Positions 17,069 to 25,183 of a DNA stretch of 64,000 nt are shown here, piece by piece. Position numbers and translations under genes: made by a program. Position 1 is the stretch's first letter, and the number at the start of each line of letters is the position of its first letter. The notes under the pieces were generated by a model that did not search any database, was not told where the DNA came from, and saw only the letters and a list, made by a program, of their open reading frames with translations. This DNA is from RGIG6353 sp964650465 (lineage in GTDB: Bacteria; Bacillota; Clostridia; Oscillospirales; SIG627): positions 1-64,000 of the forward strand of contig CAZYTA010000010.1 in NCBI GenBank assembly GCA_964650465.1, written 5' to 3'.

Positions 17069-18785
17069 CTATACCGCCTCCCATCTGTGACTCACTGATT
17101 TCGCGGTATTCTGTGCAGTTTTCAAGTAAGGATTCATGGTTGCCCATACCGATTATTCTGCCTTCATCAAGCACAATTATAAGGTCACAGCTCTTGACCG
17201 AGCTTACTCTTTGTGCCACAGTTACCAGAGTTGTGTGAGAAAAATCACGGCTCAAAGCCTGACGGAGCATAGCATCTGTTTTATAGTCAAGCGCAGAAGA
17301 GGAGTCATCGAGAATAAGTATATCGGGTTTGCCTGCAAGAGCGCGCGCAATGAGAAGTCTCTGCTTCTGACCTCCCGAAATATTTGTTCCCTTCTGTGAC
17401 AGCATATGACAGTATCCGCCTTCAAAGGCTGTTATAAAAGTATCAGCTTGAGCGGTTTTAGCGGCAGACAAAATATCTTCTTTTGAGATATTCCGTCCGA
17501 AACGGATATTTTCTTCTATTGTATCGTTATAAAGGAAATCGTTTTGAAGGGCTACTCCGAACATCGCAGTCAGTCTTTCCGGCTCGATAGTTCTGACATT
17601 TTCACCGTTTATGTATATGGCACCGGAGTTTACATCAAAGAAGCGCATTAAAAGCTTGATAATGGTTGATTTGCCGCTTCCCGTAGCGCCGATTATGCCC
17701 AATGACTGGCCTTTGTTCAATGAAAAGGATATATTCTCAAGGTCATTCTTAATACCGAGATAAGAAAACGATACGTTATCAAAAAGAACATGAGAGTTTG
17801 TTTCTATATCGGGACAGCTTTCCTTTGAAAATATGCTGATGTCCTCGGGTGTCTCCAGAACCTCAACTATTCTCGCCGAAGATGCTGAGCTTTTTGTATA
17901 CATGGTGAACATTCTTGTTACTGTCATCAGTGCCATTGATATCTGAGTAAAGTATTGCATAAAAGCAATAACGGTTTCGGGGTCGGAAAGACCCTTTGCG
18001 ACTCTGAAGGCACTGAGTGCAATGACAACGGTAATGCCGGCGTTCATCAGTCCGGTCATAACAGGATTAACAAGTCCCATGGTAATACCTGCACGCTTTT
18101 CATCACGTACCAATGCGGAGTTTACCTTATCAAAACGGTTATTCTCATAATCGACCTTTGAAAGTGCTTTTATAACACGAATCCCTTGTGAATCTTCTCT
18201 TACAACTCCGGTCATAGAGTCAACCGAGCTTTGAACCCGTGTATAAAGCGGTACACCTTTACGTGAAATGAAAATAACAAGTGTTAAAAGAAAGGGAAGC
18301 ATCGCAACCATTGTCATGGCAAGATAAGCATCCATAATAACGGTAATGCACACACCGCCCAGCAGCAAGATAGGCGCTCTGACGCCCATTCTTTGCATCA
18401 TACCCACAAAGTGATGCACATTGTAGGTGTCGGATGTGATTCGTGACTCAAGAGACGGAATTGTAAAAAGGTCGGTTTGGCGTGAGGAAAGGGAAAGTAT
18501 TTTAGCAAACAGCTTTTTTCTCAGCTCTCCGCTGAAGTCCTTTGAAACCTTTGCAGCCATTCTGTTTGCAATGACATTGCAGATAAGCGCCGCCGCGGCG
18601 CATACAATCATTGCTCCTCCCCAGAAAAGAATAGCTCTTGCACTGCGTGTTGAAACAACATTTTTGAGAATATGTGTAAGTATGAACGGGAGCATCAATT
18701 CGGTTACTGTGCCCAGCACCTTTATAGCAAAGCCCCATGCCATTCTCGGTAGATAGGGTCGGAGGTATTTCATTAATCCTTTCAA
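17061..18785 (-). CDS. ABC exporter half-transporter, subunit A (degenerate Walker B)
   Basis: 574 residues from TTG at 18785, seven bases after AAGGAGG (an ATG four codons on is the alternative). Six-helix domain, then Walker A GATGSGKST (~368), signature ISGGQ (~467), Walker B LILDDSSS (~491) with Asp where the catalytic Glu normally sits, and VAQRVSS with Gln in place of the switch His. The degenerate Walker B here and the degenerate signature of subunit B would meet in the same composite ATP site, the known asymmetry of heterodimeric exporters such as BmrCD or TM287/288. Substrate unknown. Preceded by a consensus promoter with Spo0A-box-like sites. Confidence 0.9.
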   Translation of the reverse strand: MKGLMKYLRPYLPRMAWGFAIKVLGTVTELMLPFILTHILKNVVSTRSARAILFWGGAMIVCAAAALICNVIANRMAAKVSKDFSGELRKKLFAKILSLSSRQTDLFTIPSLESRITSDTYNVHHFVGMMQRMGVRAPILLLGGVCITVIMDAYLAMTMVAMLPFLLTLVIFISRKGVPLYTRVQSSVDSMTGVVREDSQGIRVIKALSKVDYENNRFDKVNSALVRDEKRAGITMGLVNPVMTGLMNAGITVVIALSAFRVAKGLSDPETVIAFMQYFTQISMALMTVTRMFTMYTKSSASSARIVEVLETPEDISIFSKESCPDIETNSHVLFDNVSFSYLGIKNDLENISFSLNKGQSLGIIGATGSGKSTIIKLLMRFFDVNSGAIYINGENVRTIEPERLTAMFGVALQNDFLYNDTIEENIRFGRNISKEDILSAAKTAQADTFITAFEGGYCHMLSQKGTNISGGQKQRLLIARALAGKPDILILDDSSSALDYKTDAMLRQALSRDFSHTTLVTVAQRVSSVKSCDLIIVLDEGRIIGMGNHESLLENCTEYREISESQMGGGIVE

Positions 18786-18809
18786 AATTTCGCCTCCTTA
18801 CAATTCTAT

Positions 18810-18838
18810 ATTATAACTCTTTATGCATTTTATGTCAA
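18810..18838 (-). promoter_or_regulatory. Consensus sigma-A promoter of the ABC exporter operon
   Basis: Minus strand TTGACA (18833-18838), exact 17-base spacer, TATAAT (18810-18815). Confidence 0.8.
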
Positions 18839-18854
18839 TCGACATTATTCGACA
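18837..18854 (-). promoter_or_regulatory. Two candidate Spo0A boxes
   Basis: Minus strand TTTTGTCGAATAA contains the 0A-box core TGTCGAA (18848-18854); ten bases on is a second TGTCGAT, whose T-T runs into the exporter -35. The 0A consensus TGTCGAA is established for Spo0A; binding here is inferred. Confidence 0.55.
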
Positions 18855-18954
18855 AAAAACTGCATCCTTTTTATTGTTTTTGCAATATTTCTTTTGATAT
18901 AACTGGTGAAATAGACGAATTTTCATTTTAACTGGATTTTATTACCAAAATATA

Positions 18955-18983
18955 TTGATTTAATTGGAATTATATGGTAAAAT
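18955..18983 (+). promoter_or_regulatory. Predicted promoter of spo0A
   Basis: TTGATT at 18955-18960, 17-base spacer, TAAAAT at 18978-18983. The candidate 0A boxes lie about 100 bases upstream. Confidence 0.55.
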
Positions 18984-19027
18984 CTTGGCGTAACAAATAA
19001 AAATAACAAGATAGGAGAGGTTAAAAG

Positions 19028-19807
19028 ATGAATAACAGCAAAAGAATAAAGGTATACATATTGGATTCAAACAGTGATTACCGTTATGTATGTGCCGATA
19101 ATCTGAGAAAGCAGGGGTTTGATGTAGTAGGAGATTCTGGAGACGGTGCGGAAGCGTTGAATGCCATAACACGTTACCGTCCCGACGTTGTGTTGATGGA
19201 CCTGTGGGTACCGGGAATGGATATTGACTGCCTGATGCACGAGGCTCGGAAGATTGACACCGCCTACACTCCAGAGTTTGTGCTGGTAACCGGAATCAAC
19301 AACCGAAAGCTTATTGAGGAGACAATCAATGCAGGCGCTTCGGGATGTATCATTAAACCCTTTGACTATTCAAGCCTTATTTACAAAATTTCTCAGGTAA
19401 TGGATAAGTCAAAATGTGATATGCTTTATAAAATGCCCGATGATGATTTTGAATTGGAGGCACAGGTGACACAGATAATACATCAGGTCGGAATCCCTGC
19501 CCATATCAAAGGGTATCAATATCTTCGTGCCGCAATAATGATGGTTGTTAACAATAACCGCATAATTAATGAGGTTACGAAAACGCTTTATCCTACAGTA
19601 GCGATGAAGTTTTCCACAACGTCATCCCGTGTGGAGCGTGCTATCCGCCATGCTATTGAGGTTGCATGGGACAGGGGAGATGTGGATATGCTCAATTCCT
19701 ATTTCGGCTACACCGTTCAAAACGCAAAGGGTAAGCCCACCAACTCGGAATTTATTGCAATGATTGCCGATAATCTGCGCTTGAAAATGAAAAACAGAAT
19801 AGGATAA
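19028..19807 (+). CDS. spo0A: Sporulation master response regulator Spo0A
   Basis: 259 residues. Residues 1-~125 are a receiver domain: phospho-acceptor Asp58 in LMDLWVP, Thr in LVTGINN, Lys in IIKPFD. Residues ~145-259 are the Spo0A-specific DNA-binding domain, recognised from TTSSRVERAIRHAIEVAW and KPTNSEFIAMIADNLRL, which are almost unchanged from the Bacillus protein. It controls entry into sporulation and many stationary-phase genes. Odd: the acidic pocket reads LDSNSD, with Ser14 where most receivers have a second Asp. The usual spoIVB neighbour is absent; the gene stands alone next to an ABC exporter. GGAGAGG ribosome site. Confidence 0.95.
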   Translation: MNNSKRIKVYILDSNSDYRYVCADNLRKQGFDVVGDSGDGAEALNAITRYRPDVVLMDLWVPGMDIDCLMHEARKIDTAYTPEFVLVTGINNRKLIEETINAGASGCIIKPFDYSSLIYKISQVMDKSKCDMLYKMPDDDFELEAQVTQIIHQVGIPAHIKGYQYLRAAIMMVVNNNRIINEVTKTLYPTVAMKFSTTSSRVERAIRHAIEVAWDRGDVDMLNSYFGYTVQNAKGKPTNSEFIAMIADNLRLKMKNRIG

Positions 19808-19897
19808 AAGCGGCAAACCTTACCTGCCGTAACCTATATATGTACCCAATTATAGTAAACGGCAAGATTATTTTAAATCTAATTTCCCGAAATAGAA
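19805..19897 (+). repeat. Dispersed two-stem intergenic repeat, copy C (divergent)
   Basis: Begins at the spo0A stop codon (TAAAAGCGGC). The second stem is TGCCGT with ACGGCA, a compensated form of the CTCGCC/GGCGAG stem in other copies. AACCTATATATG and the TAATTTCCC tail recall the consensus. A terminator is attached at the right end. Confidence 0.55.
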
Positions 19898-19921
19898 AAA
19901 GCGGCAAGCAGCCGCTTTTTT
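19896..19921 (+). terminator. Intrinsic terminator after spo0A
   Basis: AAAAAGCGGC pairs with GCCGCTTTTT around AAGCA, followed by T. Confidence 0.85.
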
Positions 19922-19972
19922 CTATTCACAATATGTTTACAAGTATTTTCGAAAAAATCTTTTCAAATACTA

Positions 19973-20001
19973 TTGACAATTTCACAAAAGAGTGTTAAAT
20001 T
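19973..20001 (+). promoter_or_regulatory. Predicted sigma-A promoter of the hrcA operon
   Basis: TTGACA at 19973-19978, then TAAATT at 19996-20001 (17-base spacer) or TTAAAT one base earlier. It lies just upstream of the CIRCE element. Confidence 0.6.
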
Positions 20002-20012
20002 TATAACGTAAG

Positions 20013-20039
20013 TTAGCACTTGATGTGCGAGAGTGCTAA
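20013..20039 (+). promoter_or_regulatory. CIRCE operator (HrcA binding site)
   Basis: TTAGCACTT-N9-GAGTGCTAA, one mismatch from the consensus TTAGCACTC-N9-GAGTGCTAA. It sits between promoter and hrcA, so HrcA represses its own operon in the absence of heat stress. Confidence 0.93.
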
Positions 20040-20065
20040 AAAATTAAAAGAAAGACGGTGAAGCG

Positions 20066-21094
20066 ATGGATTTAAATGAAAGAAAAAAGAGGATACTTAA
20101 ATCCATTGTGGATACGTACATTTCGTCGGGTGAGCCTGTGGGTTCAAAATACCTGTCGGGAGCAATGGGGCTTGATATTTCATCTGCAACGATACGCAAT
20201 GAAATGAGTGAGCTGGAGAGTTTGGGTCTGCTTGAACAGCCTCACACCTCCGCAGGCAGAGTGCCATCCACTCTTGGCTACAGAATGTACGTTGAAAACC
20301 TTATGAATCAGTATTCTCTCTCTCTTGAAGAGATAAATGTACTGAACGAGGTAATGAATTCGAGACTTCATCACCTGTCGGATGTTGTCAGTGAGCTGAC
20401 GAGAGTGCTATCGGACATGACCGATTATACAGCCTTTGCGTATACGGCAAAGCCGAAGGCGAGCACTATAGTCCGCTTTGAGGGAGTATATCTCTCGCCG
20501 AAGAACTTCCTGCTTGTGATGATAACTTCTCAAGAAAATGTAAAGACACGGCAGATAAAAACAGATATCACTCTTACTCCCGAAGTGCTGACTGTGCTTA
20601 TCAAGCTTCTCAATGAAAATCTGACCGGCATTAATATTGAACACATCAGTCTTGAAACGCTCTATTCGCTGGAGGATAAGTTTGGGGTATTCAGAGGGCT
20701 TCTTTCGGATATACTCAGAATAATAGTTGAAACTGTCAAGAGCGAAAATGAGAGTGAGGTTTATCTTGACGGTATGGCAAAGATACTGAAGTATCCGGAT
20801 TTTGCCGATATCACAAAGACACAAAGCCTTATATCGCTCCTTGAGGACAAGGAGGACTTGATAAGAATGATAACCGATTCGTCTGTAGGACATGACGGAC
20901 TCAATGTTCTTATCGGTGACAGCTCATTTGAAGGCGGTCTTGACAGAACAAGCTGTGTTTACCACAAGTTTAAAATAGGCGACAATATTACAGGTGTTTT
21001 GGGACTTATAGGACCAAAGCGAATGGATTATTCGGGTGTTATAGCAAGACTTGAATATGTAGTAAATAATCTTATCGGTGATGAAAGGAACTGA
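20066..21094 (+). CDS. hrcA: Heat-inducible transcription repressor HrcA
   Basis: 342 residues, normal length. Winged-helix N-terminus with GEPVGSKYLS, SSATIRNEM and LLEQPHTSAGRVPS, all HrcA signatures, then the GAF-like dimerisation and inserted domains. It binds CIRCE just upstream and is folded by GroEL in the known feedback. First gene of the chaperone cluster; its stop is one base before the grpE start. Confidence 0.97.
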   Translation: MDLNERKKRILKSIVDTYISSGEPVGSKYLSGAMGLDISSATIRNEMSELESLGLLEQPHTSAGRVPSTLGYRMYVENLMNQYSLSLEEINVLNEVMNSRLHHLSDVVSELTRVLSDMTDYTAFAYTAKPKASTIVRFEGVYLSPKNFLLVMITSQENVKTRQIKTDITLTPEVLTVLIKLLNENLTGINIEHISLETLYSLEDKFGVFRGLLSDILRIIVETVKSENESEVYLDGMAKILKYPDFADITKTQSLISLLEDKEDLIRMITDSSVGHDGLNVLIGDSSFEGGLDRTSCVYHKFKIGDNITGVLGLIGPKRMDYSGVIARLEYVVNNLIGDERN

Positions 21095-21095
21095 C

Positions 21096-21626
21096 ATGGC
21101 AGAAGAAAAGAAGGAACAGGAAGCTGTAGAAGAAACCGTTGAGGAGACTGTGGAGGAAACAGTACAGGACGCGGCGGAGGAAACAGCACAAGAGACAGAA
21201 ATGATTGATAAGGCTGAATACACATCTCTTTATGACAAGTATCTCAGGCTTGTTGCTGAATTTGATAATTTTAAAAAGAGAACTCAAAAAGAAAAAGAAG
21301 AGATATATTCGATAGCAAAGACCGACGTGGTAATGAGCTTGCTTCCCGTTATTGACAATTTTGAGAGAGCTGAAAAGTTCTCCGACGATAAGAATGTTGA
21401 AGAGGGTATGGCACTCATCAGAAAACAGTTCAACGAATTCCTGAAGAAAATAGGCATTGAGGAAATAGAAGCTGAGGGACAGGAATTTGACCCGAATCTT
21501 CACAATGCAGTGCTTCACGAGGACAGAGACGATGTTCCCGAAAATACAGTTGTCGAGGTACTCCAGAAGGGATACAAACTCGGTGACAAAGTAATACGTT
21601 ATGCGATGGTAAAGGTCGCAAATTAA
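21096..21626 (+). CDS. grpE: Nucleotide exchange factor GrpE
   Basis: 176 residues from ATG at 21096 (ATGGCAGAAG), preceded by GAAAGGA; GTG and ATG codons just upstream in frame lie inside hrcA and are less likely. A Glu-rich N-terminus with the repeat EETVEETVEETV is followed by the long coiled-coil helix (LRLVAEFDNFKKR) and the C-terminal beta domain (EGQEFDPNLHNAV, GYKLGDKVIRYAMVKV). It releases ADP from DnaK. The stop codon is the first base triplet of a dispersed repeat copy. Confidence 0.96.
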   Translation: MAEEKKEQEAVEETVEETVEETVQDAAEETAQETEMIDKAEYTSLYDKYLRLVAEFDNFKKRTQKEKEEIYSIAKTDVVMSLLPVIDNFERAEKFSDDKNVEEGMALIRKQFNEFLKKIGIEEIEAEGQEFDPNLHNAVLHEDRDDVPENTVVEVLQKGYKLGDKVIRYAMVKVAN

Positions 21627-21727
21627 GTGGCAAGCGCCACTCACAATGCTCGCCTATTGTAGATACGGAATAATCCCTGTAAAGTAAAACGGCGAGGTTG
21701 ATTTGAAAGAATTTCCCGGTGGATAAA
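21625..21727 (+). repeat. Dispersed two-stem intergenic repeat, copy D
   Basis: Starts in the grpE stop codon. Stem 1 is GTGGC-AAGC-GCCAC; then CACAATGCTCGCCTATTG; stem 2 is CTCGCC with GGCGAG; tail GAATTTCCCGG. It occupies most of the grpE-dnaK spacer. Confidence 0.75.
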
Positions 21728-21768
21728 TAATGTAAACAATAACTTAATATAAAGAGAGGTAAATTATT

Positions 21769-23598
21769 ATGGCAAAAATTATAGGTATAGACCTTGGTAC
21801 AACAAACTCCTGCGTTGCAGTATTCGAGGGCGGCGAGCCCAGTGTTATCCCCAATCCCGAAGGTGCGAGAACAACTCCCTCGGTAGTTGCTTTTTCAAAG
21901 ACAGGTGAAAGACTTGTAGGTCAGATAGCAAAGAGACAGGCTATTACAAACCCCGACAGAACAATCAGCTCAATTAAGCGTGATATGGGTTCAAACCGTA
22001 AGGTAGACATCGATTCAAAGCAGTACACTCCTCAGGAGATTTCGGCTATGATTCTTCAAAAGCTTAAGGCTGATGCAGAAAGCTTCCTTGGCACAACTGT
22101 ATCACAGGCTGTTATTACTGTTCCCGCATATTTCACAGACTCACAGAGACAGGCAACAAAGGATGCAGGTAAGATAGCAGGTCTTGAGGTGCTTCGTATT
22201 ATAAATGAGCCTACAGCAGCAGCTCTTGCTTACGGTCTTGATAAGGACAATGAACAGAAGATAATGGTATATGACCTTGGCGGCGGTACCTTCGACGTTT
22301 CTATTCTTGAAATTTCAGACGGCGTATTTGAGGTTCTTGCCACTGCAGGTAACAACAAGCTTGGCGGTGACGATTTTGACGATCGTATCATAAACTGGAT
22401 GGCAGAGACCTTCAAGGCTGAGCACGGTATTGACCTGAGACTTGACAAGACCGCACATCAGAGACTTAAGGAAGCGGCTGAAAAGGCAAAGATTGAGCTT
22501 TCCGGCATGATGACAACAGATATTAGCCTTCCCTTCATTGCGGCTGATGCAAACGGAGCAAAGAACTTTGAAGCAACTCTTACAAGAGCTAAATTCAATG
22601 AGCTTACAGCAGACCTTGTTGAAAAGACAATGGTTCCCACAAAGCAGGCTCTCTCCGATGCAGGTCTTTCTCCCAATCAGATAGATAAGGTACTCCTTGT
22701 AGGCGGTTCTTCCAGAATTCCCGCTGTTCAGGAGGCTGTAAAGAACTTCACAGGCAAGGAACCCTTTAAGGGTATCAACCCCGACGAATGCGTTGCCATC
22801 GGCGCTGCAATTCAGGGCGGCGTTCTCGGCGGAGATGTTAAGGATGTAGTTCTTCTTGACGTTACTCCTCTTTCTCTGGGTATCGAGACTCTGGGCGGAG
22901 TATTCAACAAGCTTATTGAAAGAAATACCACTATCCCCGTAAAGAAGAGCCAGGTATATTCAACTGCGGCTGACAATCAGACATCTGTTGAGATACACGT
23001 TCTTCAGGGCGAGCGTGAAATGGCAAGAGACAACAAGACTCTCGGAAGATTTGTTCTCGACGGTATTATGCCTGCAATGCGCGGCGTTCCTCAGATTGAG
23101 GTAACCTTTGACATAGATGCAAACGGTATTGTTAATGTTTCTGCTCTTGATAAGGGAACAGGCAAGGAACAGCACATTTCAATCACAGCTTCCACTAACA
23201 TGTCTCAGGAGGACATTGATGCCGCTATCCGTGAGGCGGAGCTTCATGCAGAAGAGGATAAGAAGGCAAAGGAAGCAATTGAGGTTAAGAACAACGCTGA
23301 AAATCTTATATTCCAGAGCGAAAAGACTCTCAATGAGGCGGGTGACAAGATAACAGAGGAGGACAAGGCTCCTGTGCTTGCTGCGATTGAAAAGCTTCGT
23401 GAGACAGTAAAGACTGATAACACAGAGGCAATCAAGGCTGACACAGAGGCTCTCACACAGTCCTTCTACAAGATTGCTGAAAAGCTTTATCAGCAGAATC
23501 CCGGTGCAGCTCCCGGCGGTGACGCAGGTGCTCAGGGCGGCTTTACAGGCGATGACGGCGTATATAATGCTGATTTTACTGATAAGAGCGAACAGTAA
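21769..23598 (+). CDS. dnaK: Chaperone DnaK (Hsp70)
   Basis: 609 residues, typical for Firmicutes. ATPase domain: IGIDLGTTNSCVAV, YDLGGGTFDVSILE, and VLLVGGSSRIPAVQ. Substrate-binding domain from about residue 365 (DVTPLSLGIETLGG), then helical lid and a Gly/Ala-rich tail (PGAAPGGDAGAQGG). It binds unfolded proteins with DnaJ and GrpE. Ribosome site GAGAGG before the ATG. The spacers on both sides contain repeats or hairpins and no second CIRCE, so it depends on the hrcA promoter unless another exists. Confidence 0.98.
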   Translation: MAKIIGIDLGTTNSCVAVFEGGEPSVIPNPEGARTTPSVVAFSKTGERLVGQIAKRQAITNPDRTISSIKRDMGSNRKVDIDSKQYTPQEISAMILQKLKADAESFLGTTVSQAVITVPAYFTDSQRQATKDAGKIAGLEVLRIINEPTAAALAYGLDKDNEQKIMVYDLGGGTFDVSILEISDGVFEVLATAGNNKLGGDDFDDRIINWMAETFKAEHGIDLRLDKTAHQRLKEAAEKAKIELSGMMTTDISLPFIAADANGAKNFEATLTRAKFNELTADLVEKTMVPTKQALSDAGLSPNQIDKVLLVGGSSRIPAVQEAVKNFTGKEPFKGINPDECVAIGAAIQGGVLGGDVKDVVLLDVTPLSLGIETLGGVFNKLIERNTTIPVKKSQVYSTAADNQTSVEIHVLQGEREMARDNKTLGRFVLDGIMPAMRGVPQIEVTFDIDANGIVNVSALDKGTGKEQHISITASTNMSQEDIDAAIREAELHAEEDKKAKEAIEVKNNAENLIFQSEKTLNEAGDKITEEDKAPVLAAIEKLRETVKTDNTEAIKADTEALTQSFYKIAEKLYQQNPGAAPGGDAGAQGGFTGDDGVYNADFTDKSEQ

Positions 23599-23601
23599 AA
23601 T

Positions 23602-23845
23602 GGATGTTAAAATCGTCCTGAACGCAAAAAGAAAGCTTTAAATTATTGATTTGCTTGTAACCGTCGTAAAAAGCTTTACACATCTGATATTTCAATATAT
23701 TCAATATTTTATAGGTAAAAAGAAATATATTCTTTTTGCTATGAACAAACTTCACCTCTCGCTGTACCTTTGTACAGCTTCGGATTTAGTTTGTTCATTC
23801 AGAACAATTTTTCCTATCCATTTCGGATGTTAAAATCGTCCTGAA
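23602..23845. repeat. 21-bp direct repeats bounding a 200-bp insert in the dnaK-dnaJ spacer
   Basis: GGATGTTAAAATCG-TCCTGAA occurs at 23602-23622 and again exactly at 23825-23845, 223 bases apart. The stretch between is AT-rich, has no gene and includes a two-level inverted repeat. The 343-base dnaK-dnaJ spacer is otherwise non-coding. Confidence 0.85.
23741..23798. repeat. Nested inverted repeat (two-level hairpin)
   Basis: Outer arms ATGAACAAACT (23741-23751) and AGTTTGTTCAT (23788-23798), perfect 11 bp; inner arms GCTGTAC (23761-23767) and GTACAGC (23772-23778) around CTTT. Between the arms are CT-rich internal loops. No terminator T-run follows. Confidence 0.8.
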
Positions 23846-23879
23846 AGCACATCATTAACTCAATATTATGAAGCATTAC

Positions 23880-23902
23880 GGGGATGTACACTTTACATCC
23901 CC
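23880..23902 (+). terminator. Hairpin ahead of dnaJ, possible attenuator
   Basis: GGGGATGTA pairs with TACATCCCC around CACTT. A weak T-run (GTATTTTTC) follows after ten bases. It may reduce dnaJ expression relative to dnaK or protect a processed end. Confidence 0.45.
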
Positions 23903-23941
23903 AAAAGTGCGTATTTTTCAGAAAGGTAAAACCTAAGTACA

Positions 23942-25087
23942 ATGGCACAGAAAAAAGACTATTATGAGGTTCTCGGTTTAGATAAGAGTGCCGATGCCGA
24001 TACAATAAAGAAAGCATACAGAAAGCTTGCTAAAAAGTACCATCCCGATATGAACCCCGATGATAAGACTGCCGAGGAAAAGTTCAAGGAAGTCAACGAG
24101 GCATATGAGGTGCTTTCCGACGCCGAAAAGAAAAAGCTTTATGACCAATACGGTCACGATGGACTTGACCCCAACTTCGGAGCAGGCGGCTTTGGCGGCG
24201 GCTTCGGTGGCTTTGGCGGTATGGATTTTGATATGGGCGACATATTCTCCTCTTTCTTTGGCGGAGGAGGCGGCGGTTCAACTCGCAGAAGAGGTCCTGC
24301 GCGCGGAAGCGATATTGGTGCAAGGATAATGGTGTCCTTTGAGGAAGCTGCTTTTGGATGTAAAAAGGATGTTTCGTTTACAAGAGTTGATAAATGTGAT
24401 GATTGTGACGGAAGCGGAGCAAAGAATGGTTCACATCCCGAAACCTGTTCACAGTGCGGAGGAAGCGGTCAGGTCAGAGTTCAGCAAAGAACTCCGCTTG
24501 GCATAATGCAGACAACACGTACTTGTGACAAGTGTCAGGGTAAGGGTACTGTAATAAAAGATCCATGCACAAAATGCGGCGGAACAGGAACACAGCGCAA
24601 AAATAAGAAGCTTGAGGTAAGCATTCCCGCAGGTATAGACAATATGCAGAGGGTAGTGCTTCGCGGTCAGGGCAATGTTGGTCAGAACGGCGGAACTGCA
24701 GGAGACCTTATAGTCGAGGTAGGTATAAGACCTCACCCGATTTTTGAGCGTGACGGCTACAATATCTACTGTGAAGTGCCCGTTTCCTTTGCGGAAGCCG
24801 CACTTGGCGCTGATATAAAGGTTCCCACTCTTGAAGGTGATTACAATTATAAGCTTCCCGAGGGCACACAGACAGGTACAACCATAACTCTCCGCGGAAA
24901 AGGCATACAGTATCTCAATTCTCGTGCTAAAGGCGACCTTATATTTACTGTTGTGGTTGAGGTACCTAAAAACCTCAGCGAAACCCAGAAAAAGCTTCTC
25001 CGAGAATTTGACCAGAGCTGTGATGACAGAAATCTGTCTGCAAAGGCTACATTTAAAGAGAAAATAAAGAACATATTTAAGAGATAA
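23942..25087 (+). CDS. dnaJ: Co-chaperone DnaJ (Hsp40)
   Basis: 381 residues. J domain 1-70 with HPD in KKYHPDMNPDD; Gly/Phe-rich linker (GFGGGFGGFGG); four zinc-binding repeats CDDCDGSG, CSQCGGSG, CDKCQGKG and CTKCGGTG; then the two beta-sandwich substrate domains. It stimulates DnaK ATP hydrolysis and hands over substrate. ATG preceded by AGAAAGG. Ends at a strong terminator. Confidence 0.98.
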   Translation: MAQKKDYYEVLGLDKSADADTIKKAYRKLAKKYHPDMNPDDKTAEEKFKEVNEAYEVLSDAEKKKLYDQYGHDGLDPNFGAGGFGGGFGGFGGMDFDMGDIFSSFFGGGGGGSTRRRGPARGSDIGARIMVSFEEAAFGCKKDVSFTRVDKCDDCDGSGAKNGSHPETCSQCGGSGQVRVQQRTPLGIMQTTRTCDKCQGKGTVIKDPCTKCGGTGTQRKNKKLEVSIPAGIDNMQRVVLRGQGNVGQNGGTAGDLIVEVGIRPHPIFERDGYNIYCEVPVSFAEAALGADIKVPTLEGDYNYKLPEGTQTGTTITLRGKGIQYLNSRAKGDLIFTVVVEVPKNLSETQKKLLREFDQSCDDRNLSAKATFKEKIKNIFKR

Positions 25088-25095
25088 TAATTATA

Positions 25096-25135
25096 TTGGG
25101 AGAGGGCACTTTTTTAAAAAAGTGCCCTCTCCCAA
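25096..25135. terminator. 40-bp perfect palindrome, bidirectional terminator
   Basis: TTGGGAGAGGGCACTTTTTT followed directly by its reverse complement. It ends dnaJ and the oppositely oriented giant gene. Confidence 0.88.
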
Positions 25136-25140
25136 ACTCT

Positions 25141-25164
25141 CTCCCGAAAAACAATATTCGGGAG
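25141..25164. terminator. Second hairpin at the dnaJ / giant-protein junction
   Basis: CTCCCGAA pairs with TTCGGGAG; a T-rich run follows on the plus strand. Confidence 0.55.
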
Positions 25165-25183
25165 TTATTTTTATAATAAATTT

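Noticed and set aside
20408..20893. Antisense ORF opposite hrcA (about 160 codons)
   Set aside because: Same reasoning: hrcA is certain and the antisense frame resembles no protein.
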